This document shows, piece after piece, positions 54,345-64,000 of a stretch of 64,000 nucleotides of DNA. The notes beneath the pieces are model-generated. The model ran no database searches and was not told the DNA's origin. It worked only from the letters and a program-made list of their open reading frames with translations. Position 1 is the first letter of the stretch, and every line of letters starts with the position of its first letter. The stretch comes from Halisarca cf. caerulea (taxonomy: Eukaryota > Porifera > Demospongiae > Chondrillida > Halisarcidae). The translations under genes were made by a program, and so were the position numbers. The stretch lies in NCBI GenBank assembly GCA_963170055.1, contig CAUJGJ010000444.1, positions 6,593,118-6,657,117 of the forward strand, read 5' to 3'.

Positions 54345-57300
54345 CAAAAGTCCTGGACAACCATGCTCCTATGAAGACTATTCGTGTTAAAAAGAATTGT
54401 GCACCGTGGATAACTAGATCTGTTAGGAAGGATGCGTCCAGGTGTTTGACTGCGTGGAATGACTATAAAGCGCAGAGGAACCATGTTGTACACTTACAAA
54501 GGAAAGCCAAGATTGATCAATTCAGCCACCTCATTGCAAAGGACTCATCGCCTACAGCCATATGGACAACCCTAAAAAGTGCACTACCCCTTTCAAGCAC
54601 ATCCTCCTGGAATGCACTAGGCTCTGATCACACTGCCATTGCTAACTCTCTTAACGACCACTTCACATCCATCAGTTCATCCAACACTTCACTCCCACAT
54701 CCCTCATGCTCATACCCACCATGCACCACCCTGTCATTGTCTCCAACCACTCCCGAATGGTGCGAGAAAGTCCTAGGCTCGCTCAAGTCTACATCAGCCT
54801 CTGGACTTGACAACATCCCTGCTTTTCCTCTGAAGACTTCTAAATCCATTATCTCTCGTCCACTATCATCTATCCTGAACTCTTCCATCTCCTCTTCATC
54901 CTTCCCCTCATCCTGGAAGGGCAGTTCGGCTGCCACCTTACACAAAGGTGGCAGCCGAACTTGTTTTTCCAACTACCGACCCATCTCTATCCTACCAAAC
55001 TGTAGCAAACTTCTGGAAAAACACATCCATGAGCAACTTACTCATCATTTGGATTCAAACAATCTCCTTTATTCCTGTCAATCTGGTTTCCGCCCTGCAC
55101 AGGGGCATTATAGCGCTTTTTGGAAGTTGGGGATTACAGGCGACAAAGTTATGGAATTTGTGGAATTTGTCACATTTTACCTATACGTCATTACCAACAG
55201 AAGGTAAACGGTGTAATACGTCATCAGTAGCGGGCGCTTACAGTGGTTTAGTGATAGCAGAATCTTTCGAATCCTATCGACTTTGAAAAGGCAAAAAGCC
55301 GTTTTGTGCCTTAATAAGTTTTGTTTAGGTATTTATAAAAGCACATCAATGTTTATTCGCAATGTTCAAGCTACACTAGTACCGTCAAAAAAGGCCAGGT
55401 ACCGCCGATATCGACCTTCCCACCTCGAATGATCGTTGCAGAATGCCGAATCAATGTAAGAAAGTGCTGTGACAGGTAACTGCACTATACTATCCAGGAT
55501 ATCCTAGATCACGAATGAAACACTAGCTAAAATCGGCAAAATATCAGCAGGCTCGATCAGTCTACTTTCTGACTTTGTACTCCGTAATCGATTGATTTCA
55601 CACGCAAGCTAGTGCCACCGTCTCTGCGTCTTAGTTGCCACTTTCGCCGCAGATATGACTATCAATGACAAGAATATATGCATAAGAACTCACCGATACT
55701 TGTTGGAACCATTTAATGAAAAACAGCACTTTCCGCACAACAAATTGTCGACCAGGTCGATTGTTCACGTAGTCGATAACATTGCAGGGCGCTTATTTCC
55801 AATGTACCATACGAATTTAAATGCCCAATACTGATGACGCGCACATTACGTCATCTTAAAATGGCGGATTGGAACCGTCCTGCAAATATATCGTGTTTTG
55901 GGGACGTGTACCCGGGACTTTTTCTGAACAACAAAAGAATCCAACGATTTTAAATACCTTTGTCTACTTATTTTCGCTGAGCGGGGATTATATAAGCAGG
56001 TTAGCCCAAGATATTATCATTTTAATTGTCATTTTTAGCCATTTTTACCCGCTAAAAGTACATTTTTCGTTATAACTATTTCAGTTGGAGTTATATGTTC
56101 TCCGCTCAGCATCCATATCTTTAATGAACTTTACTCTTTCATCTCATGCCAGTTTCATCTCTTTGGGAGGCCGTCTACACGTCCCCAAATCGACGTTTAG
56201 AGAAAAAGTGTACCTTTTTCAAAATCATTTTTATACTTCTGCATATGACACATGGGCCTGTTTTGTAGTTTATTGTTTCGATAAATAACATTAAAACACT
56301 AAACAGTTGTAAAAATTGACGTACATTGTTGTTTGAGCTGTAAAATTCGATGTATATATTACCATTTCGAGCGGCGGCCATTTTCTTCCCCAGTCGAAAA
56401 GCGCCATAATGAGCCTGTGTGGACACTCAACACAAACACTTCTCCTTCACTGTACCAATGCTTGGTACACCGCACTTGATCGAAAGCAGTATGTTGGTGT
56501 CCTCTTTCTTGATGTCTCCAAAGCCTTCGATACAGTGAACCATCCTCACCTCCTCGCAAAGCTCCAATCCCTCGGTCTTGACACTCCCACCCTCGCTTGG
56601 TTTCATTCCTATCTCTCTGATCGTTGTCAAGTCACTCGTGTAGAAGACTCCTACTCCTCTCCTGGCTACACATCCTCTGGTGTCCCTCGAGGTTCAGTGC
56701 TTGGACCCACCCTCTTTTCAGTTTTTATAAACAACCTTCCCTCTGTTCTTCCCCCTGACTGTACTGTCCTCTTTGCAGATGACACAACCATCTTTCTCAC
56801 TGGTAGCAACCATCAACTTCTCAATGATGCTCTTCAATCTTGTCTGCAAAAAGCCAACACTTGGATGGTACAAAATGGTCTACAACTGAACCTTTCTAAA
56901 ACGAAGTGTATGCTGATTCATTCCTGTAGGACCAGGGTTGTTCCCCCTCAACTTAACCTGTCGCTGTCTGGACTACAGATTGAACAGGTCCATACATTCA
57001 AGCTCCTAGGTGTAGTAATTAATGACACATTAACATGGACGGATCACATCAACCACATTATTGCCAAGCTTTCTCGCAGTATCAATCTCTTAAGACGTCT
57101 ATCCCGGTTTCTTCCTCGCCCTCTTCTGGTCTTGTATCTCAAATCTTACATCTTGCCTTCTGTGGACTACTGTGACATAGTTTGGAACAACTGCACCCAG
57201 CAAGATTCCTCTCGCCTCCAGACACTTTTCAACTATGCCTGTCGTCTTGTTCTTCATCGCCCTCGTCTCTCATCTTCCTGTGCCCTCTGGGAGGATCTTG

Positions 57301-57596
57301 GCCTCACCTGTCTCCTTACACGTCGGAAACTTCATCTGGCCGAACTCGTCTACAGATGTCACAATTCACTAGCACCTTCATACTTATCATCTCTCTTCCA
57401 TCGTCCCTCCCATTGCCACAACACACGTACACACAACCTAACTACCCTTCCATTAACTCGCACATCTTTCGGTCAACATGCATTTTCATTTGTAGGAGCC
57501 TCACTGTGGCGGTCCCTTCCGTCCTCGATCCGTAACTCCAGCAGCACCAGAGTGTTCTCTCAAGCCGCTCTTAACTCTTTGTGCACACTTGCATGA
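54345..57596 (+). pseudogene. LINE reverse transcriptase
   Basis: Part 1 (54345-55097): KVLDNHAPMKTIRVKKNCAP start, KSTSASGLDNIPAFPLK, SNYRPISILPNCSKLLEK and ending in SGFRP. Part 2 (56422-57596): HSTQTLLLHC, VLFLDVSKAFDTVNH, SSGVPRGSVLGPTLFSVFIN and the catalytic FADD box in VLFADDTTIF, then the C-terminal SVDYCDIVWNN and LWRSLPSSIRNS. Without the insert, the flanks meet in frame at the RPGHST position typical of this RT clade. No other stop was seen, so this copy was nearly intact when hit. Confidence 0.82.
55098..56419 (+). mobile_element. Non-autonomous element, CATTATAG family, copy 3
   Basis: Starts CACAGGGGCATTATAGCGC; the right complement reads CACAGGCTCATTATGGCGC. TG at 55096-55097 and 56420-56421 may be the target duplication. 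The inner inverted pair GGGGACGTGTACCC (55900) and CTACACGTCCCC (56183), about 290 bp apart, encloses the GAGCGG/CCGCTCAGC arms. No coding frame. Confidence 0.82.
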
Positions 57597-57818
57597 TTCT
57601 TATATTAGCATGTCTTCCATCAACTTTGAATTCTTGACTCTCTTTTTGATTAAATGAATGACATTGCATGCCCTATTATTAACATTTATTTCAATTCTCT
57701 TTTTTGTACGGTTTTCCTCCCTTTCTGTTGTGTACTGTTATTACAGGGTGCCTAGAGTAGTAGCCACTTGGCTAAAGGCTTCCCCTGTCAAAATAAGCTT
57801 ACCTAACCTAACCTAATC

Positions 57819-58355
57819 TGCCTGTTAATTGATTTAATATGTACCTGTAGCTGGTTGGAGCCTTTGTTAATCACTGGTTGCAGAAAGAAGCAGCTCAACC
57901 ACAGTGATCTTTATATGTCGAACTGTGATGTCATCCTTGCTATTTGCTGTGGTTAGTCTGAAGGTATAGAATATCCACTTGCCAGAGATGGAGGGACATT
58001 TTGTGGTTCACAAGTGATGCGATACATTGTACAGGGAATGTAAATCCTACTTTAGTCTCGTGGGAAGACACCATTTTCCTCCCCCCCCCCCCCCCCTCCT
58101 CACCCCAGAAAATGCTTTCCGATCTGGTGGGAGGAAAATGGCATCTGCTCGCAGGACAAATGCTTCTCATGCATGGGTTTATTATTGCACTGAATGATTC
58201 ATATTTATTTTCATTCACTAGGACATGGTGTAAAAGGTAGTCTTTGGCAGCAAAGGCAGCTAGCATTATTTCTAATTCATCACATATATGTACACACTTG
58301 TAATACGCGTTGATCAGTACAGTCCTTAAACACAATTAATGCCATGTATATATAC
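57819..58355. other. No gene; contains a C homopolymer
   Basis: A run of about 17 C at 58081-58097. Otherwise unremarkable sequence between the LINE end and the CA array. Confidence 0.5.
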
Positions 58356-58364
58356 AGACACACA

Positions 58365-58401
<37 letters not shown>

Positions 58402-58424
58402 ACACACACACACACACACACATG

Positions 58425-58456
<32 letters not shown>

Positions 58457-58505
58457 CATACACACACTGTACGCACACACAAACACACACACGTAAACAT
58501 GCACG

Positions 58506-58548
<43 letters not shown>

Positions 58549-58564
58549 CACAAACACACACACA
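58356..58564. repeat. (CA)n array
   Basis: CACACA with TCACAC, ATGCACAC, ACGCACAC and AAACACAC variants. Frames through it are artefacts. Confidence 0.95.
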
Positions 58565-58804
58565 CCTTAGACCTTAGATTATCCATCGTCCTAGACAATA
58601 CTAATGTCATCCTGGGGGCGGAGCCTCTGGATGAATGACTTTGACTTAAGTTGAAATGTTGGTGGAAGGGGAATGACAAAAACACCCGTGACGGGTGAGG
58701 TCTCCCTTTCGTCTGAAGATTCTACCACAAGAGCAGGAATATGCGGTGATGTTTGGTTGTCTCATGTAGGGTGTGCTTCTTGCATGATGTGCTTAACAGT
58801 GAGT

Positions 58805-59530
58805 CTAGACCATCCCTGCACTGAGCAGCCCATTCCTGTCTATTCTGAGCCGTGCTGCACCAGTCCGTTTGGAGACCAATAGTTTGCAGGTCGTCTTCAC
58901 TGCATCCCTCCATCTCTTCTTTGTGCCATGGACTGGCCTGGTCTTCTCCAGCTCTCCAAAGAGGATCTGCTTGGGCATCCTATCTGCATTCATCCTTGCT
59001 ACATGTCCTAGCCAGCGCAATCGGTGCTTCATCATTATTTCTTGAATGCTTCCTGGTATGCCAAACTCCTCATTCATCTGTGTGGTGGTGATGTGCTCTG
59101 TCCACTGCTGGTGCCTGGAGACTCCCAAGATAGTGCGGACACAGCAATTGTGCAGGCAAGTTAAACGTTTCAGATGGATCGCTTTAGTGGGCCATGGCTC
59201 AGCTCCATATAGGAGGACGGGTAGCACTATTGCCTGGTAGACTTTTCTCTTAGTTGCGATCGGTGCTGACAGTTTCCCAAAAATGTTATATAGAACTCCA
59301 TATGCCTCCAAATGATTTTGCTGTCTTGGCTATATGTGAGCATCGATCTCTTGTTCCAGTTGACTGTTCCTTGCCAGGTTGCTGCCAAGGTATGTAAAGT
59401 TGTCCACCATCTTGATTTCTCCACTCCCGAGGTTGATGGGTGCCATTGCTTCGTTGTCCTCGCTACCACCCCCAATAGCCATACCCTTCGTCTTCTGGAT
59501 ACTCACTGTTACTCCCCATCTGGATACTTC
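58805..59530 (-). pseudogene. Non-LTR reverse transcriptase, C-terminal fragment
   Basis: On the minus strand, GEIKMVDNFTYLGSNLARN (near 59430) leads after a stop and a small shift to KRKVYQAIVLPVLLYGAEPW, CVRTILGVSRHQQW, HRLRWLGHVARMNADRMPKQ and THGxKKRWRDAV-like text ending at 58805. This order is typical of RTE/jockey-type endonuclease-RT polyproteins. The clade differs from the LINEs at 6318 and 54345. 5'-truncated and disabled. Confidence 0.75.
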
Positions 59531-59589
59531 TGAAACAGATGTTCAAATGATTGTCTTATTTCTTATCTTCGTTGGATCATAAGATATTA

Positions 59590-60040
59590 AAGTCTCTGAA
59601 AATCTCTTGGGGAAGAAGTTATAATCAGGTATATCTCCTTGCTACACGTCTACTTATCCCATATTTAGGCCATCTAGACAGCTGAAAAACAGGGTTTTGG
59701 CTCATAACTGTTGCTATGGTGGTTATAACCTATTCCCCAAGTGTTTTTTCTAATGGTTCACTACTTGCTCTTTCTTTTAATGTTGGTTTCATGGGAATCC
59801 GTAGGATGTTCCATTCAGTCTAAGCCAAAATGCATTGAAAACTACTGTGTGTTCAGAGCAGGTTTCTTCCTTTAGTGAATAGCAACAAGAATATGTGTTA
59901 CTTTCATCTAATGTACAAACTAGAATGACACTATTCAGGATTCGGAAGAAATGATCGAGAATTTTAGCATATAATTTTAGTAACTATTTTGCGATAACGC
60001 GTTTTTCCCATGGTCGGTTTTAAATACCCTGCATGTGTAC
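59590..60040. mobile_element. Decayed MITE related to 19974-20729
   Basis: The right complement reads CAGGGTATTTAAAACCGACC, close to CAGGGTGTTTATAACCGTC. Inner blocks TATAACCTATTCCCCAAGTG and TTCACTACTTGCTCTTTCTT parallel TATAACCTATAGCCCGGAAC and CTCACCACTTGTTCTGTCTT at about 20407-20455. The left end is not found. Confidence 0.55.
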
Positions 60041-60314
60041 TAACTTACACCTTCAGCTTTTTGGAAGGCTCATGATCATGTGTGTTCACTTTGAAAGTAG
60101 GTGGTGCTATAGTGCCCAATATTGGGCATTGCATAACTATATCCAGCGCTACTAAACTACACAAACATAACTTCTGAACGCTCATGTGTGTTGAGTGTTA
60201 GAAAAGTTGTTGCTATTGCCAAATACTATACTAGACTAAGTACTATTATATAATAATACAATATATAACTATTGAGAGATAAAGTAAAATGAAACAAACC
60301 ATGCATGCAACCAA

Positions 60315-62738
60315 CTATTCATTTTCCTTTCTGAGGCCTGCATGGTAGCCGCAGCTTGGGTATCGTGGCTTTACTGGTCGACTTTGCTGGACCGGCCTAG
60401 GGATCCGTGTGGGAGGCCAAGGAGGACTCCTCCCAACAGGTTCTTGTGGTGGTGGTGCACGGACTGATGTCTGTGCAGGTGGAGGAGTCCTAAGGACTAG
60501 TCCTGGTTGGCGTGGCATGGTGTCTTGTGGCCAAGGAGGACTCCTCCCAACAGGTCCTCGTGGTGGCGGTGCTCGGACACCAGTCCTAGGTGGAGGGGTC
60601 CTAAGGACCATTCTTGGTTGCCGTGGCATGCATATGGTTCCATGAGGCTGAGGAGGACTCCTCCCAACAGGTTCTTGTGGTGGTGGTGCACGGACTGATG
60701 TCCGTGCAGGTGGAGGAGTCCTAAGGACTAGTCCTGGTTGGCGTGGCATGGTGTCTTGTGGCCAAGGAGGACTCCTCCCAACAGGTCCTCGTGGTGGTGG
60801 TGGTGCACGGACACCAGTCCTAGGTGGAGGGGTCCTAAGGACCATTCTTGGTTGCCGTGGCATACATATGGTTCCATGAGGCTGAGGAGGACTCCTCCCA
60901 ACAGGTTCTTGTGGTGGTGGTGCACGGACTGATGTCCGTGCAGGTGGAGGAGTCCTAAGGACTAGTCCTGGTTGGCGTGGCATGGTGTCTTGTGGCCAAG
61001 GAGGACTCCTCCCAACAGGTCCTCGTGGTGGTGGTGGTGCACGGACACCAGTCCTAGGTGGAGGGGTCCTAAGGACCATTCTTGGTTGCCGTGGCATACA
61101 TATGGTTCCATGAGGCTGAGGAGGACTCCTCCCAACAGGTTCTTGTGGTGGTGGTGCACGGACTGATGTCCGTGCAGGTGGAGGAGTCCTAAGGACTAGT
61201 CCTGGTTGGCGTGGCATGGTGTCTTGTGGCCAAGGAGGACTCCTCCCAACAGGTCCTCGTGGTGGCGGTGCTCGGACACCAGTCCTAGGTGGAGGGGTCC
61301 TAAGGACCATTCTTGGTTGCCGTGGCATGCATATGGTTCCATGAGGCTGAGGAGGACTCCTCCCAACAGGTTCTTGTGGTGGTGGTGCACGGACTGATGT
61401 CCGTGCAGGTGGAGGAGTCCTAAGGACTAGTCCTGGTTGGCGTGGCATGGTGTCTTGTGGCCAAGGAGGACTCCTCCCAACAGGTCCTCGTGGTGGTGGT
61501 GGTGCACGGACACCAGTCCTAGGTGGAGGGGTCCTAAGGACCATTCTTGGTTGCCGTGGCATACATATGGTTCCATGAGGCTGAGGAGGACTCCTCCCAA
61601 CAGGTTCTTGTGGTGGTGGTGCACGGACTGATGTCCGTGCAGGTGGAGGAGTCCTAAGGACTAGTCCTGGTTGGCGTGGCATGGTGTCTTGTGGCCAAGG
61701 AGGACTCCTCCCAACAGGTCCTCGTGGTGGTGGTGGTGCACGGACACCAGTCCTAGGTGGAGGGGTCCTAAGGACCATTCTTGGTTGCCGTGGCATACAT
61801 ATGGTTCCATGAGGCTGAGGAGGACTCCTCCCAACAGGTTCTTGTGGTGGTGGTGCACGGACTGATGTCCGTGCAGGTGGAGGAGTCCTAAGGACTAGTC
61901 CTGGTTGGCGTGGCATGGTGTCTTGTGGCCAAGGAGGACTCCTCCCAACAGGTCCTTGTGGTGGTGGTGCACGGACACCAGTCCTAGGTGGAGGGGTCCT
62001 AAGGACCATTCTTGGTTGCCGTGGCATGCATATGGTTCCATGAGGCCGAGGAGGACTCCTCCCAAAAGGTTCTTGTGGTGGTGGTGCACGGACTGGTGTC
62101 CATGCAGGTGGAGGAGTCCTAAGGACTAGTCCTGGTTGGCGTGGCATGGTGTCTTGTGGCCGAGGAGAACTCCTTACAATAGGCAGTGATGGTGTCCATG
62201 CAGGTGGAGGTGTCCTAAGGACCATTCTTGGTTGCCGTGGCATGCATATGGTTCCATGAGGCCGAGGAGGACTCCTCCCAACAGGTTCTTGTGGTGGTGG
62301 TGCACGGACTGGTGTCCATGCAGGTGGAGGAGTCCTAAGGACTAGTCCTGGTTGGCGTGGCATGGTGTCTTGTGGCCGAGGAGAACTCCTTACAATAGGC
62401 AGTGATGGTGTCCATGCAGGTGGAGGGGTCCTAAGGACCATTCTTGGTTGCCGTGGCATGCATATGGTTCCATGAGGCCGAGGAGGACTCCTCCCAAAAG
62501 GTTCTTGTGGTGGTGGTGCACGGACTGGTGTCCGTGCAGGTGGAGGAGTCCTAAGGACTAGTCCTGGTTGGCGTGGCATGGTGTCTTGTGGCCGAGGAGA
62601 ACTCCTTACAATAGGCAGTGATGGTGTCCATGCAGGTGGAGGGGTCCTAAGATGTGTAATAATATAACAGTCTATACTGTAGGAACTGAGGATTGGGGTG
62701 AATGCTCCCCAGGAAATTTTTCTACTTTTAGGTCTCAT
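60315..62738 (-). CDS. Proline-rich tandem-repeat protein, unknown function
   Basis: An 807-codon stop-free frame. After about 30 unique residues it repeats a two-part unit of 77-78 residues: [40 protein letters not shown], then [38 protein letters not shown]. At least seven near-identical copies lie in 60400-62100, with more variable copies at 62100-62650. Length changes between units are multiples of 3, so the frame is held. It ends with a unique [20 protein letters not shown] tail. No signal peptide, membrane segment or known domain. A splice acceptor-like CATCTTAG just before the first repeat suggests the unique start may belong to another exon or be intronic. It could be a real low-complexity protein or a satellite whose unit happens to lack stops. 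Confidence 0.45.
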   Translation of the reverse strand: MRPKSRKISWGAFTPILSSYSIDCYIITHLRTPPPAWTPSLPIVRSSPRPQDTMPRQPGLVLRTPPPARTPVRAPPPQEPFGRSPPRPHGTICMPRQPRMVLRTPPPAWTPSLPIVRSSPRPQDTMPRQPGLVLRTPPPAWTPVRAPPPQEPVGRSPPRPHGTICMPRQPRMVLRTPPPAWTPSLPIVRSSPRPQDTMPRQPGLVLRTPPPAWTPVRAPPPQEPFGRSPPRPHGTICMPRQPRMVLRTPPPRTGVRAPPPQGPVGRSPPWPQDTMPRQPGLVLRTPPPARTSVRAPPPQEPVGRSPPQPHGTICMPRQPRMVLRTPPPRTGVRAPPPPRGPVGRSPPWPQDTMPRQPGLVLRTPPPARTSVRAPPPQEPVGRSPPQPHGTICMPRQPRMVLRTPPPRTGVRAPPPPRGPVGRSPPWPQDTMPRQPGLVLRTPPPARTSVRAPPPQEPVGRSPPQPHGTICMPRQPRMVLRTPPPRTGVRAPPPRGPVGRSPPWPQDTMPRQPGLVLRTPPPARTSVRAPPPQEPVGRSPPQPHGTICMPRQPRMVLRTPPPRTGVRAPPPPRGPVGRSPPWPQDTMPRQPGLVLRTPPPARTSVRAPPPQEPVGRSPPQPHGTICMPRQPRMVLRTPPPRTGVRAPPPPRGPVGRSPPWPQDTMPRQPGLVLRTPPPARTSVRAPPPQEPVGRSPPQPHGTICMPRQPRMVLRTPPPRTGVRAPPPRGPVGRSPPWPQDTMPRQPGLVLRTPPPAQTSVRAPPPQEPVGRSPPWPPTRIPRPVQQSRPVKPRYPSCGYHAGLRKENE
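60410..62650. repeat. Satellite-like tandem repeat, 231-234 bp higher-order unit
   Basis: Each unit consists of two related 114-120 bp halves sharing GAGGACTCCTCCCAACAGGT, GGTGCACGGAC, a GTCCTAAGGAC palindrome-like box and TTGGTTGCCGTGGCAT or TGGTTGGCGTGGCAT. The central copies are almost identical, the copies near the 62.1-62.6 kb edge are more diverged. Confidence 0.92.
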
Positions 62739-62863
62739 GATTAAAAGGAGTATAATTTATCTGAGGTTGGTTAGGCCACTTGAAGCAGTTCTGACTAGAG
62801 TTACTGTACCTCCTCTGCTGAAAAAAACCCGAAATTTGTATATACTGATATTTAACTGTGTAT

Positions 62864-62865
62864 AT

Positions 62866-62935
<70 letters not shown>

Positions 62936-63174
62936 CATACATATATATATATACATACATATATATACACATACATACACATATATACACATACATACAC
63001 ATATATACACATATATACACATACATACACATATATACACATACACACACATACACGCACATACACGCACATATACGCACATACACACACATACACGCAC
63101 ATACACGCACATACACGCACATACTCGCACATACTCGCACATACACGCACATACACGCACACACACATACACAC

Positions 63175-63245
<71 letters not shown>

Positions 63246-63296
63246 ATGTATATGTATGTATATGTATATATATGTATATGTATGTATATGTATGTG

Positions 63297-63329
<33 letters not shown>

Positions 63330-63366
63330 ATATGTATATATATATATATGTATATATATATGTATT
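62864..63366. repeat. Mixed TA / CACATA / TATG microsatellite
   Basis: (TA)n, then CACATATATACACATACA and CACATACACGCACA blocks, (TA)n again, then TATGTATATG blocks. The long Tyr/Ile and Thr/His frames here are artefacts. Confidence 0.95.
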
Positions 63367-63369
63367 TTT

Positions 63370-64000
63370 TTTATTATTATTATTATTATTATTACAAATT
63401 GATATCCACTACAAGTGAGGTAAATAGACAGGACAGGAAGTGACGAACAGGCAAATGAGCAACAGCAATAACAAAAAACAAAAGTAGCAATGAATTACAA
63501 GCATGTTCCTAGCACCGAAGCACAATTAAATCTTTGAATACACACACTGATTCTTTGACAAAGTTTAAGGTAACTAAGAGGGTCATGATTAAGTTGACAA
63601 CTGCGGAGTGCAAGATCTTTGAGGAAGGCAAGCGAATCTTGACTGAATACCCCAGAGGTTTCAAATGCCAGGGGGATAAATTTGTGTGTGGTGCAAAGCT
63701 CACTGTATAATCGACATTTTTGTGCAGCTGCCTCGTGAGCAACTGCGCCTGCTTTGACGGAGCTGAGGTGCAGGTAGGATGGAGCGAAGGTGTCCCTGCA
63801 TGTTGCATCCCACACCAAAGATCGACCTTGAGACCAAGGAATCAATGAGAGGCCATCAGGTCTACGGCCATCAGATCTGTAGAGGCCCCGGGGCTCCAGA
63901 GTGGAGGGAACCTGGATAGCTGCCAGAGATCTGTGGATAATTTGGTTGAGCTCTGAATGGCGTGCTCTGCGTCCCTGACTCTTCCAACAGCTGAGACCAT
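63370..64000 (-). pseudogene. Non-LTR retrotransposon 3' end
   Basis: Minus strand, continuing off the window edge. The frame reads LEPRGLYRSDGRRPDGLSLI, PWSQGRSLVWDATCRDTFAP, then FIPLAFETSGVF and QRISVCIQRFNCASVLG, the C-terminal end of RT polyproteins found in marine invertebrate LINEs. It stops at about 63495 and is followed by a 3' UTR ending in an (AAT)n tail (plus-strand ATT repeats at about 63370-63393). The polymerase core is outside the window. Confidence 0.7.

Larger units (their letters stand above)
54345..57818 (+). mobile_element. CR1/L2-type LINE, split by a non-autonomous element
   Basis: A 5'-truncated non-LTR element lacking the endonuclease. The RT begins at about 54345, is cut at 55097 and resumes at 56422 after copy 3 of the CATTATAG family. 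The 3' UTR ends with a GGGTGCCTAGAGTAG block, GCCACTTGGCTAAAGG, AAATAAG and three to four CTAAC/CCTAA units. The tail is part of the same group as the SINE tail at 11628-11703. Confidence 0.82.

Noticed and set aside
55098..56419. 8 bp hAT-like duplication around CATTATAG copy 3
   Set aside because: CCTGCACA and TGTGGACA match poorly; the in-frame RT junction fits a 2 bp TG duplication better.
57797..57818. CCTAA/CTAAC units as interstitial telomere sequence
   Set aside because: They sit exactly at the end of a LINE 3' UTR, where related elements carry other short microsatellites; this is a retroposon tail.
60410..62650. CRISPR-like regular repeat array
   Set aside because: Units are contiguous with no variable spacers, the unit is far too long, and the window is eukaryotic.
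62698..63418. Frames rich in Tyr-Ile and Thr-His-Ile
   Set aside because: They are created by the TA/CACATA microsatellite.

Overview
This window is eukaryotic, repeat-dense DNA. Open frames become proteins only when joined across short GT-AG introns (about 70 to 450 bp), microsatellites are long, and almost every recognisable gene belongs to a mobile element. The mix of PIF/Harbinger, hAT, piggyBac, pogo, a tyrosine-recombinase retrotransposon, several non-LTR lineages and expanded DUF6589-like, HECT-like and integrase-like genes suggests an early-branching animal such as a sponge or cnidarian. That placement is inference; no rRNA, tRNA or conserved host gene was found to test it.

Layout. 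1-1310: an unassigned frame and a retroposon tail. 1311-12833: a tyrosine-recombinase retrotransposon with split direct repeats (A1-body-B1-A2-B2). A 5.9 kb DNA transposon (3459-9355) sits inside its gag gene and carries a HECT ubiquitin-ligase gene plus an integrase-type transposase; a LINE fragment and a TA-flanked MITE sit inside that. A tRNA-like SINE sits in B1. 12834-19350: decayed minus-strand exons, including a DUF6589-type N-terminus and a RecQ scrap, mixed with MITEs, hairpins and a 540 bp TG array. 19390-31430: two paralogous genes with a ParB-like segment, one on each strand, a transposase-like gene, and Harbinger element 1 carrying a pogo insertion. 31635-35893: a MITE and a hAT element whose transposase is split by a 1.06 kb MITE. 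36300-41500: a minisatellite, a truncated Ty3/gypsy element with a probable 3' LTR, an isolated exon and a decayed piggyBac transposase. 41773-44587: Harbinger element 2.

44842-53742 is the most interesting region. About 95 bp inverted repeats, flanked by an 8-9 bp near-duplication, enclose a RecQ-type helicase gene (+) and a five-exon DUF6589 gene (-) that converge. This looks like a two-gene DNA transposon in which the DUF6589 protein is the candidate transposase. An apparently intact Harbinger element (50443-53422) sits 8 bp upstream of the DUF6589 start codon, and two MITEs sit inside the DUF6589 gene.

53820-57818: a transposase-like gene fragment and a CR1/L2-type LINE split by another copy of the MITE family seen in the hAT gene. 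58356-64000: microsatellites, two further LINE fragments and an 807-codon stop-free proline-rich tandem-repeat frame (60315-62738, minus).

Nested insertions give a relative chronology, and in several cases the host frame is exactly continuous across the insertion. Most autonomous copies carry nonsense or frameshift lesions. The clear exception is the third Harbinger element.
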